The notes: a model not told the origin generated them from the letters alone. A stretch of 64,000 nucleotides of DNA from an uncultured Pelagibacteraceae bacterium (GCA_902581405.1 CACHOJ010000003.1:39764-103763); one strand, 5' to 3'. Numbered from the stretch's first letter, positions 17,198 through 26,274 are shown. A program made the numbers and translations.

Positions 17198-18758
17198 TTT
17201 CTAATTTACTTTTAATTAATTCTTTAGTTTCTTGAACACCAAAAAAGCTTATGAAAAAACCAAATCTTGGTCCATTTTCTACCCCAAAAACTACCTCATA
17301 TATTAACTTGAACCAATCACGCAAATTTTCTTTATAGCCATTCTCTTTACCAACTGTATAAATTGTGGTCTGAATATCCTCTGGTTTCATTGCGTCATCA
17401 CAGTTATCTAAAGAGTTTATTAAAGCCTTTAAAGCAATTTTTTCGCTTTCATTTGGTTTTTTATAATTCTTTTTAGATTTTATAGCGTCATTAAAATATT
17501 TAATTGCATAAGAAATTAACTTGTCAAAAATTGGATGCATATCTTCATTAATATCTTTCTTATATTTCTTAACAAACTTCCAAAGTAACTCTTTATTATC
17601 AGCATTGCTGGTCTCAACTAAATTTAATAACATTGAAAACGACATAATTGAATTTTCCTCCGGCATCTCTGAATTATGAACGTGCCACACGGGATTCATT
17701 AGTTTTTGAAGTTCGTTTTGAGTTTTACCTTTTTCAATAAAATCAAGATATTCATCCACGGCCTTTGGCACTACTTCTCTATAAAGTTTTTTTGCTCTTT
17801 TTGGATTTTGGTACATATACAATGAAAGACTTTCGGGTGACGCATACTCTAACCATTGATCGATTGTAATACCATTCCCTTTTGACTTAGATATTTTTTC
17901 ACCTTTTTCATCTAAAAATAACTCATATGCAAAACCAGATGGATTTGACTTACCTAATAATTGTATTATTTTTGAAGATAAAATTGCACTCTCAATCAAA
18001 TCTTTACCATACATTTCAAAATCTACATCAAGAGCATACCATCTCATAGCCCAATCTACTTTCCATTGTAATTTACAATTTCCATCTAAAATACTTTGTT
18101 CAAATTTTTTGCCACTATTATCAAAAATTATTTTTGAATTTTTTGTATCTAGTTCTGAGACTGGTATCTCTAATACAACTCCTGTATCTGGACATATTGG
18201 TAAAAATGGAGAATATGTTTTTTGTCTTTCTTTACCAAGGGTAGGAATAATTATATTCATTATTCCCTCGTAATTTTCTAAAATTAATTTTAATGTATCA
18301 TTAAAAAAACCAGACTTATATAAAACTGATGAACTTTTAAAACTGTATTCAAACTTAAATTTATCTAAGAAATTTTTTAACATTTCATTATTATGTTCAC
18401 CAAAACTGTTAAATTTTTCAAAAGGATCGGGAACTTGGGTTAAGGGTTTATGGAGATTTTTTTCAAGTTTTTCAGGATTGGGAATGTTTTCAGGAACTTT
18501 TCTAAGTCCATCCATATCGTCAGAAAACGTGATTATTTCTTTAGGGAGATCTGTTAAATGATTTAAAGCATTAACAATCATTGAGGTTCTTGCAACTTCA
18601 CCGAAAGTTCCTATATGTGGTAATCCGCTAGGACCATAACCTGTTTGAAGAATGATTTTACCCTTTTTTTCTATATTTTTCTTTCTTTCTCTTAGAAGCT
18701 TTTTAGCTTCAACAAAGGGCCAAGCGTTTGTTTTGTCTATGTTGTTTTTATCGATCAC
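17190..18758 (-). CDS. lysK: lysyl-tRNA synthetase, class I
   Basis: Charges tRNA-Lys. The 522-residue protein is the class I (Rossmann) form usual in alphaproteobacteria and archaea, not the class II LysS of E. coli. The HIGH-type motif is PHIGTFGE (47-54) and the KMSKS-type loop is KISKSKGN (near 285-292), followed by SPESLSLYMYQNPKRAKKL. The reading begins with GTG (MIDKNNID); no ATG lies close by in frame, and the sequence before the HIGH motif has normal family length. An 88-base gap separates it from the divergent trkH. It overlaps pyrD by eight bases. Confidence 0.95.
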   Translation of the reverse strand: MIDKNNIDKTNAWPFVEAKKLLRERKKNIEKKGKIILQTGYGPSGLPHIGTFGEVARTSMIVNALNHLTDLPKEIITFSDDMDGLRKVPENIPNPEKLEKNLHKPLTQVPDPFEKFNSFGEHNNEMLKNFLDKFKFEYSFKSSSVLYKSGFFNDTLKLILENYEGIMNIIIPTLGKERQKTYSPFLPICPDTGVVLEIPVSELDTKNSKIIFDNSGKKFEQSILDGNCKLQWKVDWAMRWYALDVDFEMYGKDLIESAILSSKIIQLLGKSNPSGFAYELFLDEKGEKISKSKGNGITIDQWLEYASPESLSLYMYQNPKRAKKLYREVVPKAVDEYLDFIEKGKTQNELQKLMNPVWHVHNSEMPEENSIMSFSMLLNLVETSNADNKELLWKFVKKYKKDINEDMHPIFDKLISYAIKYFNDAIKSKKNYKKPNESEKIALKALINSLDNCDDAMKPEDIQTTIYTVGKENGYKENLRDWFKLIYEVVFGVENGPRFGFFISFFGVQETKELIKSKLENV

Positions 18759-18846
18759 TTTTTTTATTAAACTGCCTATTAAATAACGTTTTTAACAATT
18801 CTTATAGAGTTGAATTTTATTTACCATAAAATAATGTCCAATCAAA

Positions 18847-20289
18847 ATGTCCAATTATAAAACTGTTTTTTTTACCCTAGGAATTTTACAAATAATTTTA
18901 GGTTTATCGATGATTGCGCCAATTTTAGCGCAGTTTTTTTATAATGAACTAGACTCAGGTTTCATAGGTTCTGGGATCGTGACTATTATATTTGGAGTAC
19001 TGTTTTTGTTATCAAATTTAGATCACGATAAAAAAATTAGTTTACCTCAGGCTTTTCTTTTAACTGCATTATCTTGGTTAAGTATTGCTATCTTTGGTTC
19101 ACTACCATTCATATTTAGTGAGATCAATTTAAGCGTTACGGATGCTTTTTTTGAGAGTATGTCAGGTATTACTACAACTGGATCAACTATAATTACTAAT
19201 CTAAATGAAACTCCTAAAAGTATTTTGCTTTGGAGGGGAATGCTTCAATGGTTAGGTGGAATTGGAATTATTGTTATGGCAATAACATTGATGCCACTAA
19301 TGAACATTGGTGGAATGCAGTTGTTCATCATATCCACAAGTGATACCCCTGAAAAAATTTTACCTAAGTCAAAGGAAATAGCATTAAGATTAATATTAGT
19401 ATACTCTGGCTTAACTTTCGTATGTGCATTTTTTTACAAAGTATTTGGAATGAACTTTTTTGATAGCATAGTTCATTCGATGACAACAATAGCAACTGGA
19501 GGTTTCTCAAATTACAATGAGTCCATCGGTTATTTTGACAGTTCTTTGATTGAATTAACATCAATTATATTTATTATTTTAGGAAGTATTCCTTTCATTG
19601 CTTACATCAAATATTTAAATGGTGACAAAAAAATATTTGTTAATGATACACAAATTAAAACTTTTTTTAAAATTGTAATTTTTTCAGTTCTTTTAATGTA
19701 TTTGTATTTGTTTATTAAAAACCAAAATATATCAGATATAAGATCTGTAGCATTTAACGTGATATCTATTTTAACTGGTACAGGTTATGTAACCCAAAAC
19801 TTTAGTGAATGGGGCCAGTTTCCGTTAATTTACTTTCTTATACTTATGTTCATAGGTGGATGCGCAGGATCTACTGCTTGTGGAATTAAAATATTTAGGG
19901 TTCAAATTCTATTCCAATTTATTTCTGTTCAACTGAAAAAAATTATATATCCAAGGGGTATATTTAAAATTAAATATGAAAATAGTAATATTGACGAAAA
20001 ATTTCTGGCATCAATAATTTCATTCATATTTTTATATGTTGTAATTTTCTTTCTTATAACTGCTCTTTTATCTACAAGTGGTTTAGATTTAACGACTTCA
20101 ATATCAGCTGCGGCAACATCAATATCAAATGTAGGACCTGGTTTAGGTGATATAATTGGTCCAAATGGTAATTTTTCAAATTTATCTGATTTTTCAAAAT
20201 GGATTTTAAGTTTAGCTATGATTTTAGGTAGATTAGAACTGTTTGCTGTATTAGTATTATTTATTCCATCTTTTTGGAGGAAATATTAA
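18847..20289 (+). CDS. trkH: TrkH-family potassium uptake protein
   Basis: A 480-residue membrane protein with four pore loops that carry the K+ filter glycines: SGITTTGST, ATGGFSNYN, LTGTGYVTQ and ISNVGPGLG. TrkH forms the channel of the Trk system and normally needs the NAD-binding TrkA subunit, which is not in the window. The start chosen is the ATG at 18847. Just upstream a nine-codon reading frame starts at 18834 with the same nine bases, ATGTCCAAT, and stops inside trkH, a possible leader peptide. The gene ends in TAATG overlap with ampG. Na+-coupled KtrB is an alternative, but the full length favours TrkH. Confidence 0.92.
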   Translation: MSNYKTVFFTLGILQIILGLSMIAPILAQFFYNELDSGFIGSGIVTIIFGVLFLLSNLDHDKKISLPQAFLLTALSWLSIAIFGSLPFIFSEINLSVTDAFFESMSGITTTGSTIITNLNETPKSILLWRGMLQWLGGIGIIVMAITLMPLMNIGGMQLFIISTSDTPEKILPKSKEIALRLILVYSGLTFVCAFFYKVFGMNFFDSIVHSMTTIATGGFSNYNESIGYFDSSLIELTSIIFIILGSIPFIAYIKYLNGDKKIFVNDTQIKTFFKIVIFSVLLMYLYLFIKNQNISDIRSVAFNVISILTGTGYVTQNFSEWGQFPLIYFLILMFIGGCAGSTACGIKIFRVQILFQFISVQLKKIIYPRGIFKIKYENSNIDEKFLASIISFIFLYVVIFFLITALLSTSGLDLTTSISAAATSISNVGPGLGDIIGPNGNFSNLSDFSKWILSLAMILGRLELFAVLVLFIPSFWRKY

Positions 20290-20291
20290 TG
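20276..20291 (+). promoter_or_regulatory. ampG: strong ribosome binding site that fixes the ampG start
   Basis: GGAGG at 20276-20280 lies eight bases before ATG at 20289-20291, inside the last codons of trkH. It shows that translation starts at MSETKQSW and not at the TTG five codons earlier. A full Shine-Dalgarno of this quality is rare in the window. Confidence 0.7.
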
Positions 20292-21662
20292 TCTGAAACT
20301 AAACAAAGCTGGTTAGATTCTTTATTAGTTTATAAAGATATTAGAATGTTAAGAATATTGCTTCTTGGAGCAATAAGTGGTTTTCCTTGGGTATTAATTG
20401 CTAGCAGCTTAAGTCTTTGGTTAAAAGAAGAGGGATTGAGTAGATCAACGATTGGTTGGGCAGGATTAATATTTGGAGTTTATGCTTTTAATTATTTATG
20501 GGCTCCCATCATTGACAGAATACAAATTCCATTTTTAACAAAAAAATTAGGACATAGAAGAGGATGGATTGTGCTAATGCAATTAATAATATTACTTAGC
20601 TTAATTATCTGGAGTTTAATAAATCCTACACAAAATTTAGCACTTTTGATTAGTGTTGGATTAGTAATTGCAATAGCTTCAGCAACCCAAGATATAACTG
20701 TTGATGCGTTAAGAATTGAACAAATTGATGCAAATGAGGGAAAATCTATGGCAGCAGGTGCTGCCATGGCAGTAGTTGGTTGGTGGACTGGCTATAAATT
20801 AGGAGGTGTTATAGCATTATTTACTGCAGAATCTTTTGAAAATATGGGAGTAGCAGATTATTGGCAAGCTACTTTTTTAGTTTTAGGTATTTTAATTATT
20901 TTAATGAATATTTGTTTAATGTTCGTTCATGAACCAATTGATAATAATAGACAAAATAATCAAAAAGAAACAGATCAAATGATTGTAAACAAGCTTGGAT
21001 CAAATAATGTTTTAACAAATTTTATTGCTTACATTTCGGGAACTATTGGTGGACCCATAATAAGCTTTTTCAAAAAAAATGGATTTGCAATAGCAGTTGG
21101 GATATTAGGATTTGTATTTTTATTTAAAATTGGCGAGGCATTTCTAGGACGTATGTCTATTGTTTTTTATAAAGAAATTGGATTTTCAAAAGGACAAATA
21201 GCAATTTATTCTAAAGGATTAGGATGGATAACAACTGTAGTTTTCACTTTAATAGGTGGTGTAATGGCGATGAGAGCTGGGACTGTCAAAACTATGTTTT
21301 TTGCAGGAGGTTTGATGGCTGTAACTAATTTACTTTTCGCATTATTGGCCTGGACAGGTAAATCAGAATTATTATTTGCAATAGCTGTAATCGCTGATGA
21401 TATAACAGCTGCATTTGCAACAGTTGCATTTGTTGCCTTTATTTCTTTATTAGTAGATAGGACATATACAGCAACTCAATATGCATTATTAGCATCCATT
21501 GGAACTGCTGGAAGAACTACCCTTGCCTCTTCATCAGGTGCACTAGTAGACTGGCTAAATGGAGACTGGGGTACATTTTTTATAATAACAACTGTAATGG
21601 TGATTCCATCACTAATTTGTCTTTGGTTTATAAGGAATAAAGTTAAAATTGGTGCAAAATAA
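20289..21662 (+). CDS. ampG: AmpG-family MFS permease (muropeptide importer)
   Basis: A 457-residue, twelve-helix major facilitator protein. Near the N-terminus are LLLGAISGFPWVLIASSLS and LKEEGLSRSTIGWAGL, then FLTKKLGHRRGWI and SATQDITVDALRIE, all typical of the AmpG group. AmpG imports GlcNAc-anhydroMurNAc peptides from the periplasm for cell-wall recycling. Other members of the group transport different solutes, so the substrate is inferred. The next gene encodes an NlpC/P60 peptidase that could trim the peptides, and the genome also has the murU-amgK pair at 1-2.6 kb. The start is fixed by the GGAGG site, and the gene overlaps the trkH stop by one base. Confidence 0.82.
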   Translation: MSETKQSWLDSLLVYKDIRMLRILLLGAISGFPWVLIASSLSLWLKEEGLSRSTIGWAGLIFGVYAFNYLWAPIIDRIQIPFLTKKLGHRRGWIVLMQLIILLSLIIWSLINPTQNLALLISVGLVIAIASATQDITVDALRIEQIDANEGKSMAAGAAMAVVGWWTGYKLGGVIALFTAESFENMGVADYWQATFLVLGILIILMNICLMFVHEPIDNNRQNNQKETDQMIVNKLGSNNVLTNFIAYISGTIGGPIISFFKKNGFAIAVGILGFVFLFKIGEAFLGRMSIVFYKEIGFSKGQIAIYSKGLGWITTVVFTLIGGVMAMRAGTVKTMFFAGGLMAVTNLLFALLAWTGKSELLFAIAVIADDITAAFATVAFVAFISLLVDRTYTATQYALLASIGTAGRTTLASSSGALVDWLNGDWGTFFIITTVMVIPSLICLWFIRNKVKIGAK

Positions 21663-22404
21663 CTATTTCTGTAATAATTCCTATTTAAACGTTTATGAGC
21701 TAGCCTCAAAGAAATCAAATATAAGTACTCAATTAATTTACGGTGAGAAATTTAGGATAATTGGAAAAAAGAAAGATTTTTTTAAGATTAAAACAGATTT
21801 TGATAATTACTTAGGTTTTATTAAAATCAAAAAATTTAATAAAGTTTTAAATAAAACTCACAAAGTCAGTGTATTAAAATCAAAGATTTATAATAAACCA
21901 AAAAACAATATTAAATTTTTAACAAAAAAATACCTTCCATTTTCATCTGAAATTCAGATTATAAATAAAAAAAATAACTTTGTAATGTTTGAAAAGAATA
22001 AATGGATAAAATTAAATGAATTACAAATATTAAATAAAAAAAATTATAATTTTATTAAAATATTAAAACTTTTTTTGGGTGTTAAATATAAATGGGGTGG
22101 TAAAACTTTTGATGGTATTGATTGTTCAGCATTACTCCAAATTTTTTATAAATATAACCATAAATTCTTCCCTAGAGATACAAAAGATCAAGTTAAAATT
22201 AGAAAGGGTGTTAAGAATAAAGAAGAATTTAAAAAAGGAGATATTATTTTCTGGAAAGGACATGTTGCCATTTGTTTAAATCCAAAAGAATTAATTCATG
22301 CATATGGTCCAAGAAAAAAAGTAATAATAATGCCAATAATAAAAACTATTAAATTAATTGAAAAAACTTCAAATTTAAAAGTAATAAAAATAATATCGAT
22401 TTAG
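21649..22404 (+). CDS. NlpC/P60 family cell-wall peptidase with SH3-like N-terminus
   Basis: A 251-residue protein. Residues 10-125 form two Lys-rich SH3-like units (YELASKKSNISTQLIYGEKF; YLGFIKIKKF), and residues 135-250 form the papain-like NlpC/P60 domain. The catalytic Cys159 lies in FDGIDCSALLQ, His205 in WKGHVAICL and the third polar residue His217 in LIHAYGP. Such enzymes cut D-gamma-glutamyl-diaminopimelate bonds in muropeptides. No signal peptide is visible, so it probably acts in the cytoplasm on peptides brought in by the overlapping ampG. The start is TTG at 21649 or GTG at 21652, both inside the ampG end. It converges with tyrA, overlapping by four bases. Confidence 0.85.
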   Translation: MVQNNYFCNNSYLNVYELASKKSNISTQLIYGEKFRIIGKKKDFFKIKTDFDNYLGFIKIKKFNKVLNKTHKVSVLKSKIYNKPKNNIKFLTKKYLPFSSEIQIINKKNNFVMFEKNKWIKLNELQILNKKNYNFIKILKLFLGVKYKWGGKTFDGIDCSALLQIFYKYNHKFFPRDTKDQVKIRKGVKNKEEFKKGDIIFWKGHVAICLNPKELIHAYGPRKKVIIMPIIKTIKLIEKTSNLKVIKIISI

Positions 22405-23300
22405 TTTAGATCTCTTCCAAAGTCTGGTTTTGCTATATCTTGTTTTAAATTCAATATTTGCTGTCTTACTTTTTTTGAATTAACTAATTTTTTTCTTAAA
22501 GTTTTATCATCTAAATTTTCAATATTTTTTTTAAAAGATTTTAAATTTTTAATAAATAGGTTAATTGCATTAATAACATTTTTTTTGTTATTAAAAAAAA
22601 TATCTCTCCACATAATTTCGTTTGATGCGGCTATCCTTGAAAAATCTCTTAAACCTCCTGCACTAAATTTAATCACATCTTTTTTTTGAATTTTTTGAAA
22701 ATCTTGAGCGGTCTTTATTAAATTATAAGCTATTAAATGAGGTAAATGACTTGTAATTGAAAATATCTTATCATGAACTTTCTCATCCATTATTATTACT
22801 TTAGAACCAATTTTTTTCCAAAAATTTACCAATTTTTTCTGTTTTATTTTGTTTTTGTCACTAAACACAATGCACCATTTGTTAATAAATAGACTTCTAC
22901 TTCCATACTTTGGTCCACTTACTTCTGAACCAGATATTGGATGACTCATAATCCAATCTAGCGACTTTGACAGACTATTATTTTTTAATTTACTAATATT
23001 TTCCTTTGTAGAACCAACATCGGTAATTAAAGATTTTTCACTTAAATGCTTATTTAAGTGAGGAATAACTCTTTCATACTGACTCATCGGAGTAGCAATT
23101 ATAACAAAATCTATATCTGAGATCTTATTATCTAGTTTTTTTAAAATAATTATTTTTTTATTTATTTTTTTGATTTCTCTAATATTTTTTTTTGATTTTT
23201 CATAAACAAAAAAGTTTTTAGAAATTTTTTTATTTATGGATGCTCTTAAAATTGAAGATCCAATTAATCCACAACCAACAATCAATATATTTTTAAACAT
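22401..23300 (-). CDS. tyrA: prephenate/arogenate dehydrogenase
   Basis: A 299-residue NAD(P)-dependent dehydrogenase of tyrosine synthesis. The Rossmann loop is VGCGLIGSS (8-16). DVGSTKENI, MSHPISGSEVSGPKYGS and SITSHLPHLIAY are the conserved catalytic and substrate segments, including the His of SHPISG. It makes 4-hydroxyphenylpyruvate or, if it acts as cyclohexadienyl dehydrogenase, tyrosine from arogenate. The start overlaps the end of hisC by eight bases. The tyrA-hisC pair beside metX is a known alphaproteobacterial arrangement. The C-terminal 70 residues are unusually rich in Lys and Asn. Confidence 0.92.
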   Translation of the reverse strand: MFKNILIVGCGLIGSSILRASINKKISKNFFVYEKSKKNIREIKKINKKIIILKKLDNKISDIDFVIIATPMSQYERVIPHLNKHLSEKSLITDVGSTKENISKLKNNSLSKSLDWIMSHPISGSEVSGPKYGSRSLFINKWCIVFSDKNKIKQKKLVNFWKKIGSKVIIMDEKVHDKIFSITSHLPHLIAYNLIKTAQDFQKIQKKDVIKFSAGGLRDFSRIAASNEIMWRDIFFNNKKNVINAINLFIKNLKSFKKNIENLDDKTLRKKLVNSKKVRQQILNLKQDIAKPDFGRDLN

Positions 23301-24378
23301 TTTTAAAAATTTTTTTCATCTGCTTAATAAAAAGTATATTTTCTCTCACATTTCCAATTGTAAGCCTTAAACAATTTTTAATACCATACGAATTCATCTC
23401 TCTAAGAATAATTCCCGATTTCTCAAGATTTTTCTCAACAAAACTTGCAGTTAATTTGCAACTTTTAAAATCTAAAAGAAAAAAATTTGGTCCAATTTCA
23501 TTTGTTTGTATATTATAAGAATTCATTACTTTTTTTATTTTTTTAGCCCAATCTAAATTATGTTTTACAGATTTTTTTATAAAACTTTTATCTTTAAGAG
23601 ATTCAACTGCACATTCCTGCGCTATCTTGTTAACATTAAATGGTGGTTTAATTTTATATAAAGCATCTACAATTTTTTTACTTCCGTAACCCCATCCCAC
23701 TCTTAAAGATGCAAGACCATAAATTTTTGAAAAAGTTCTTAATATAAATACATTATTTTTATTTTTAAAAAGCTCTAAACCTGATCTATAATCCTTATTT
23801 AACATATATTCAAAATAAGCATCATCAACGACTAATAAAATTTTTTTATTTAAACGCTTTCTTAGATCTAGTAACTGATTTTTAGAAATGTATGTGCCTG
23901 TAGGATTATTTGGATTAGCTATAAATACAATTTTAGTTCTTTTAGTTGTTTTTTTTATAATTTCATCATTTGATACTTTAAAATTTTTTTCTTTAGAAAA
24001 AATAACATTTGCTCCCACTATTTTTGCATAAATTCTGTACATTAAAAAACTATACTCTGGCACAACTACTTCATCTCCTTTGCTCAAAAATAACTGGCAT
24101 AGCATTTGAATAATTTCGTCAGATCCAGATCCACAGATAATCTGATTTTGCTTGCAATCATATTTTTTTGAAATTGTGGATGTTAATTCCTTAAATTTCC
24201 CATCTGGATACTTTGATACATTGTTTTTGGATTTTATTATCGCTTTATTGGCATTTTTACTCATGCCTAAAGCTGATTCATTAGCTGATAATTTTATTAT
24301 ACTTTTTTTTTTATTTAAGAAGGATCTTCCAGGCTTATAGGCCTCTAAGTTTAATTTTCTAAATAATGGAGTATTCAT
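23293..24378 (-). CDS. hisC: histidinol-phosphate/aromatic aminotransferase
   Basis: A 361-residue class I/II PLP aminotransferase. KLSANESALG begins the fold. CGSGSDEII, NPNNPTGTYI and the PLP Lys218 in RTFSKIYGLASLRVGWG are conserved, as is the Arg in RLTIGN that binds substrate carboxylate. HisC makes histidinol phosphate from imidazole-acetol phosphate. In relatives with this tyrA-linked copy it also aminates prephenate or aromatic keto acids, and the neighbour suggests that use here. A divergent 181-base gap to metX holds the metX promoter and riboswitch and a pair of seven-base direct repeats (AGATAAT) nearer to hisC. Confidence 0.93.
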   Translation of the reverse strand: MNTPLFRKLNLEAYKPGRSFLNKKKSIIKLSANESALGMSKNANKAIIKSKNNVSKYPDGKFKELTSTISKKYDCKQNQIICGSGSDEIIQMLCQLFLSKGDEVVVPEYSFLMYRIYAKIVGANVIFSKEKNFKVSNDEIIKKTTKRTKIVFIANPNNPTGTYISKNQLLDLRKRLNKKILLVVDDAYFEYMLNKDYRSGLELFKNKNNVFILRTFSKIYGLASLRVGWGYGSKKIVDALYKIKPPFNVNKIAQECAVESLKDKSFIKKSVKHNLDWAKKIKKVMNSYNIQTNEIGPNFFLLDFKSCKLTASFVEKNLEKSGIILREMNSYGIKNCLRLTIGNVRENILFIKQMKKIFKNV

Positions 24379-24442
24379 GATGCTTAGTTTTATTAATAAA
24401 TAGTCAGATAATTAGATAATACAATCAATAATTCTAAAAAAA

Positions 24443-24469
24443 TTGACATCTAAAAAGCTATCTTATAAA
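24443..24469 (+). promoter_or_regulatory. metX: sigma-70 promoter of metX
   Basis: A perfect -35 TTGACA (24443-24448) is followed after 15 bases by TATAAA (24464-24469). Transcription would begin near 24475, just at the first stem of the SAM-II aptamer, so the riboswitch forms the very 5' end of the mRNA. The short spacer is the only weakness. Confidence 0.65.
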
Positions 24470-24472
24470 AGC

Positions 24473-24530
24473 TTTTTGCGCTGATTTAACTGAATTGCGA
24501 GCGCTTTAAAAAACCTGCTAAATAAGTTTT
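24473..24530 (+). ncRNA. SAM-II riboswitch
   Basis: The stretch 24478-24504 reads GCGCTGATTTAAC, then TGAATTGCGAGCGC. GCGCT (24478-24482) pairs with AGCGC (24500-24504), the loop keeps the invariant GATTTAAC, and the downstream strand has TGCTAAA (24516-24522), which forms the pseudoknot. This is the known SAM-II pattern (the metA/metX leader motif of alphaproteobacteria). It lies 30-80 bases ahead of the metX ATG. SAM binding is expected to stabilise the pseudoknot and lower metX expression, probably by blocking translation, since no terminator follows. The match is by eye but covers all conserved elements. Confidence 0.88.
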
Positions 24531-24559
24531 TTTCTCACAATTCATTCAGCAAAATTTTT

Positions 24560-25693
24560 ATGAGCAATTTAAACAAAATAAAAAGTATACTTATTAAGAA
24601 GACTCTTAAGCTTGATTGTGGCAAAGAAATATCAAACTTTCCATTAGCTTATGAGACCTATGGAAATCTTAATGAGAAGAAAGATAATGCTATATTAATT
24701 TTTCACGCACTAACTGGTGACCAATATGCTTCGGGAATTAATCCAATAACGAAAAAAGAGGGTTGGTGGAACTATGCGGTCGGGCCAGGTAAGTCATTCG
24801 ATACTGATAAATTTTTTGTTATATGCGCGAATGTTATTGGTGGATGTATGGGATCCTACGGACCAGGAACTATTGATCCTTTGACCAATCAACCTATAGG
24901 TACAAATTTTCCTGTCATTACAATTAACGATATGGTTAACGCGCAATACAATCTATTAGATTATTTTAATATAGAAAAATTATTTGCAGTTGCTGGAGGT
25001 TCTATGGGTGGAATGCAAGTTTTACAATTCGTATCAAACTTTCCGAATAAGGCTAGAGTAGCATTACCAATAGCTTGTACAGCTAGTCATTCAGCTCAAA
25101 ATATTGCTTTTAATGAACTAGGAAGACAGGCAATAATGTCTGATAGTAACTGGAAAGAAGGATTGTATGATGAAAAATCAACAAATCCCGATAAAGGTTT
25201 GGCTGTCGCTAGGATGGCTGCCCATATCACGTATTTATCAAAACAAGGTTTACAAGAAAAGTTTGGAAGAAATCTTCAAGAAAGATCTGATTTGAAATTT
25301 GGATTTGATGCTGACTTTCAAATTGAGAGTTATTTGAGATATCAAGGTTCTGTATTTGTAGATAGATTTGATGCAAATAGTTATTTGTATATCACAAGAG
25401 CCATGGATTATTTTGATTTAACTAAACAATTTGGTGGAAACCTTTCTAAAGCATTTAAAGATTCAAAAACAAAATTTTTTATCATTTCCTTTACTTCTGA
25501 TTGGTTATACCCAACCTCTGAGAATAAAGATATTGTAATAGCACTTAATGCAATTGGCGCTGATGTTGGTTTTGTAGAAATTAAAACTGATAAAGGTCAT
25601 GATTCCTTTCTATTAAATGTACCAGATTTTTTAAGCACTATTAAAAATTATTTAAACACAACTTATTCTAATATTAATGAAAGAAGAATTTAA
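24560..25693 (+). CDS. metX: homoserine O-acetyltransferase (or succinyltransferase) MetX
   Basis: First committed step of methionine synthesis, acylating homoserine. A 377-residue alpha/beta hydrolase with nucleophile Ser148 in AGGSMGGMQVL, Asp in TSDWLYPTSENKD and His in KGHDSFLL; the FHALTGDQYASG oxyanion region is conserved. The gene is governed by the SAM-II riboswitch at its 5' end, a feedback loop from SAM. It overlaps metW by 17 bases; metX-metW pairs are common, and MetW raises MetX activity in relatives. The homoserine precursor comes from the aspartate semialdehyde made by asd near 55-56 kb. Acetyl versus succinyl specificity cannot be read with confidence. Confidence 0.95.
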   Translation: MSNLNKIKSILIKKTLKLDCGKEISNFPLAYETYGNLNEKKDNAILIFHALTGDQYASGINPITKKEGWWNYAVGPGKSFDTDKFFVICANVIGGCMGSYGPGTIDPLTNQPIGTNFPVITINDMVNAQYNLLDYFNIEKLFAVAGGSMGGMQVLQFVSNFPNKARVALPIACTASHSAQNIAFNELGRQAIMSDSNWKEGLYDEKSTNPDKGLAVARMAAHITYLSKQGLQEKFGRNLQERSDLKFGFDADFQIESYLRYQGSVFVDRFDANSYLYITRAMDYFDLTKQFGGNLSKAFKDSKTKFFIISFTSDWLYPTSENKDIVIALNAIGADVGFVEIKTDKGHDSFLLNVPDFLSTIKNYLNTTYSNINERRI

Positions 25694-26273
25694 AGTTATA
25701 TCTAAGTTTATTGAGGAAAAATCAAGAGTCTTGGACGTTGGATGTGGTGATGGAATCTTAATGGAATATCTATCAAAAAATAAAGTGGTAGATGTCAGAG
25801 GACTAGAAATTTCTAAAGAAAAAGTAAAAAAATGTTTATCCAAAGGACTAGCTGTTATTGAAGGTGATGCAGAAAATGATTTAAAGCAATTTCCTGATTT
25901 ATCATTTGATTATGTAATATTAAGCCAAACTCTTCAAGCATTTATGAGTCCGGAGAAAGTAATTGAAAATTTATTACGAGTAGGAAAAAAGGTAATTGTC
26001 ACAATTCCAAATTTTGGACATTGGAAAGTTAGATTAGATTTGCTATTTAAAGGAGAAATGCCAGTTACAAAGAATTTACCTTATCAATGGTATAATACTC
26101 CTAACCTACATATGTGTACAATTCAAGACTTTTATAATTTTTGTAACAACAAAGGAATTAATATTTATAAAACAATTTCTTTAAATGGAGAAAAAATATC
26201 AAATATTTCGAATTCAAATTTAAAATATAAAAACTTAATATCTGAATTAGGTATTTTTTTATTAGAAAAGTAA
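25677..26273 (+). CDS. metW: methionine biosynthesis protein MetW
   Basis: A 198-residue SAM-methyltransferase-fold protein with motif I VLDVGCGDG near residues 19-27 and the MetW-specific stretches SQTLQAF, VTIPNFGHWKVR and LPYQWYNTPNLHMCT. MetW is the partner of MetX in many proteobacteria and is needed for full homoserine acyltransferase activity, although its own catalytic role is unsettled. The ATG lies 17 bases before the metX stop, indicating coupled translation and control by the same riboswitch. The length is normal. Confidence 0.93.
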   Translation: MKEEFKVISKFIEEKSRVLDVGCGDGILMEYLSKNKVVDVRGLEISKEKVKKCLSKGLAVIEGDAENDLKQFPDLSFDYVILSQTLQAFMSPEKVIENLLRVGKKVIVTIPNFGHWKVRLDLLFKGEMPVTKNLPYQWYNTPNLHMCTIQDFYNFCNNKGINIYKTISLNGEKISNISNSNLKYKNLISELGIFLLEK

Positions 26274-26274
26274 A

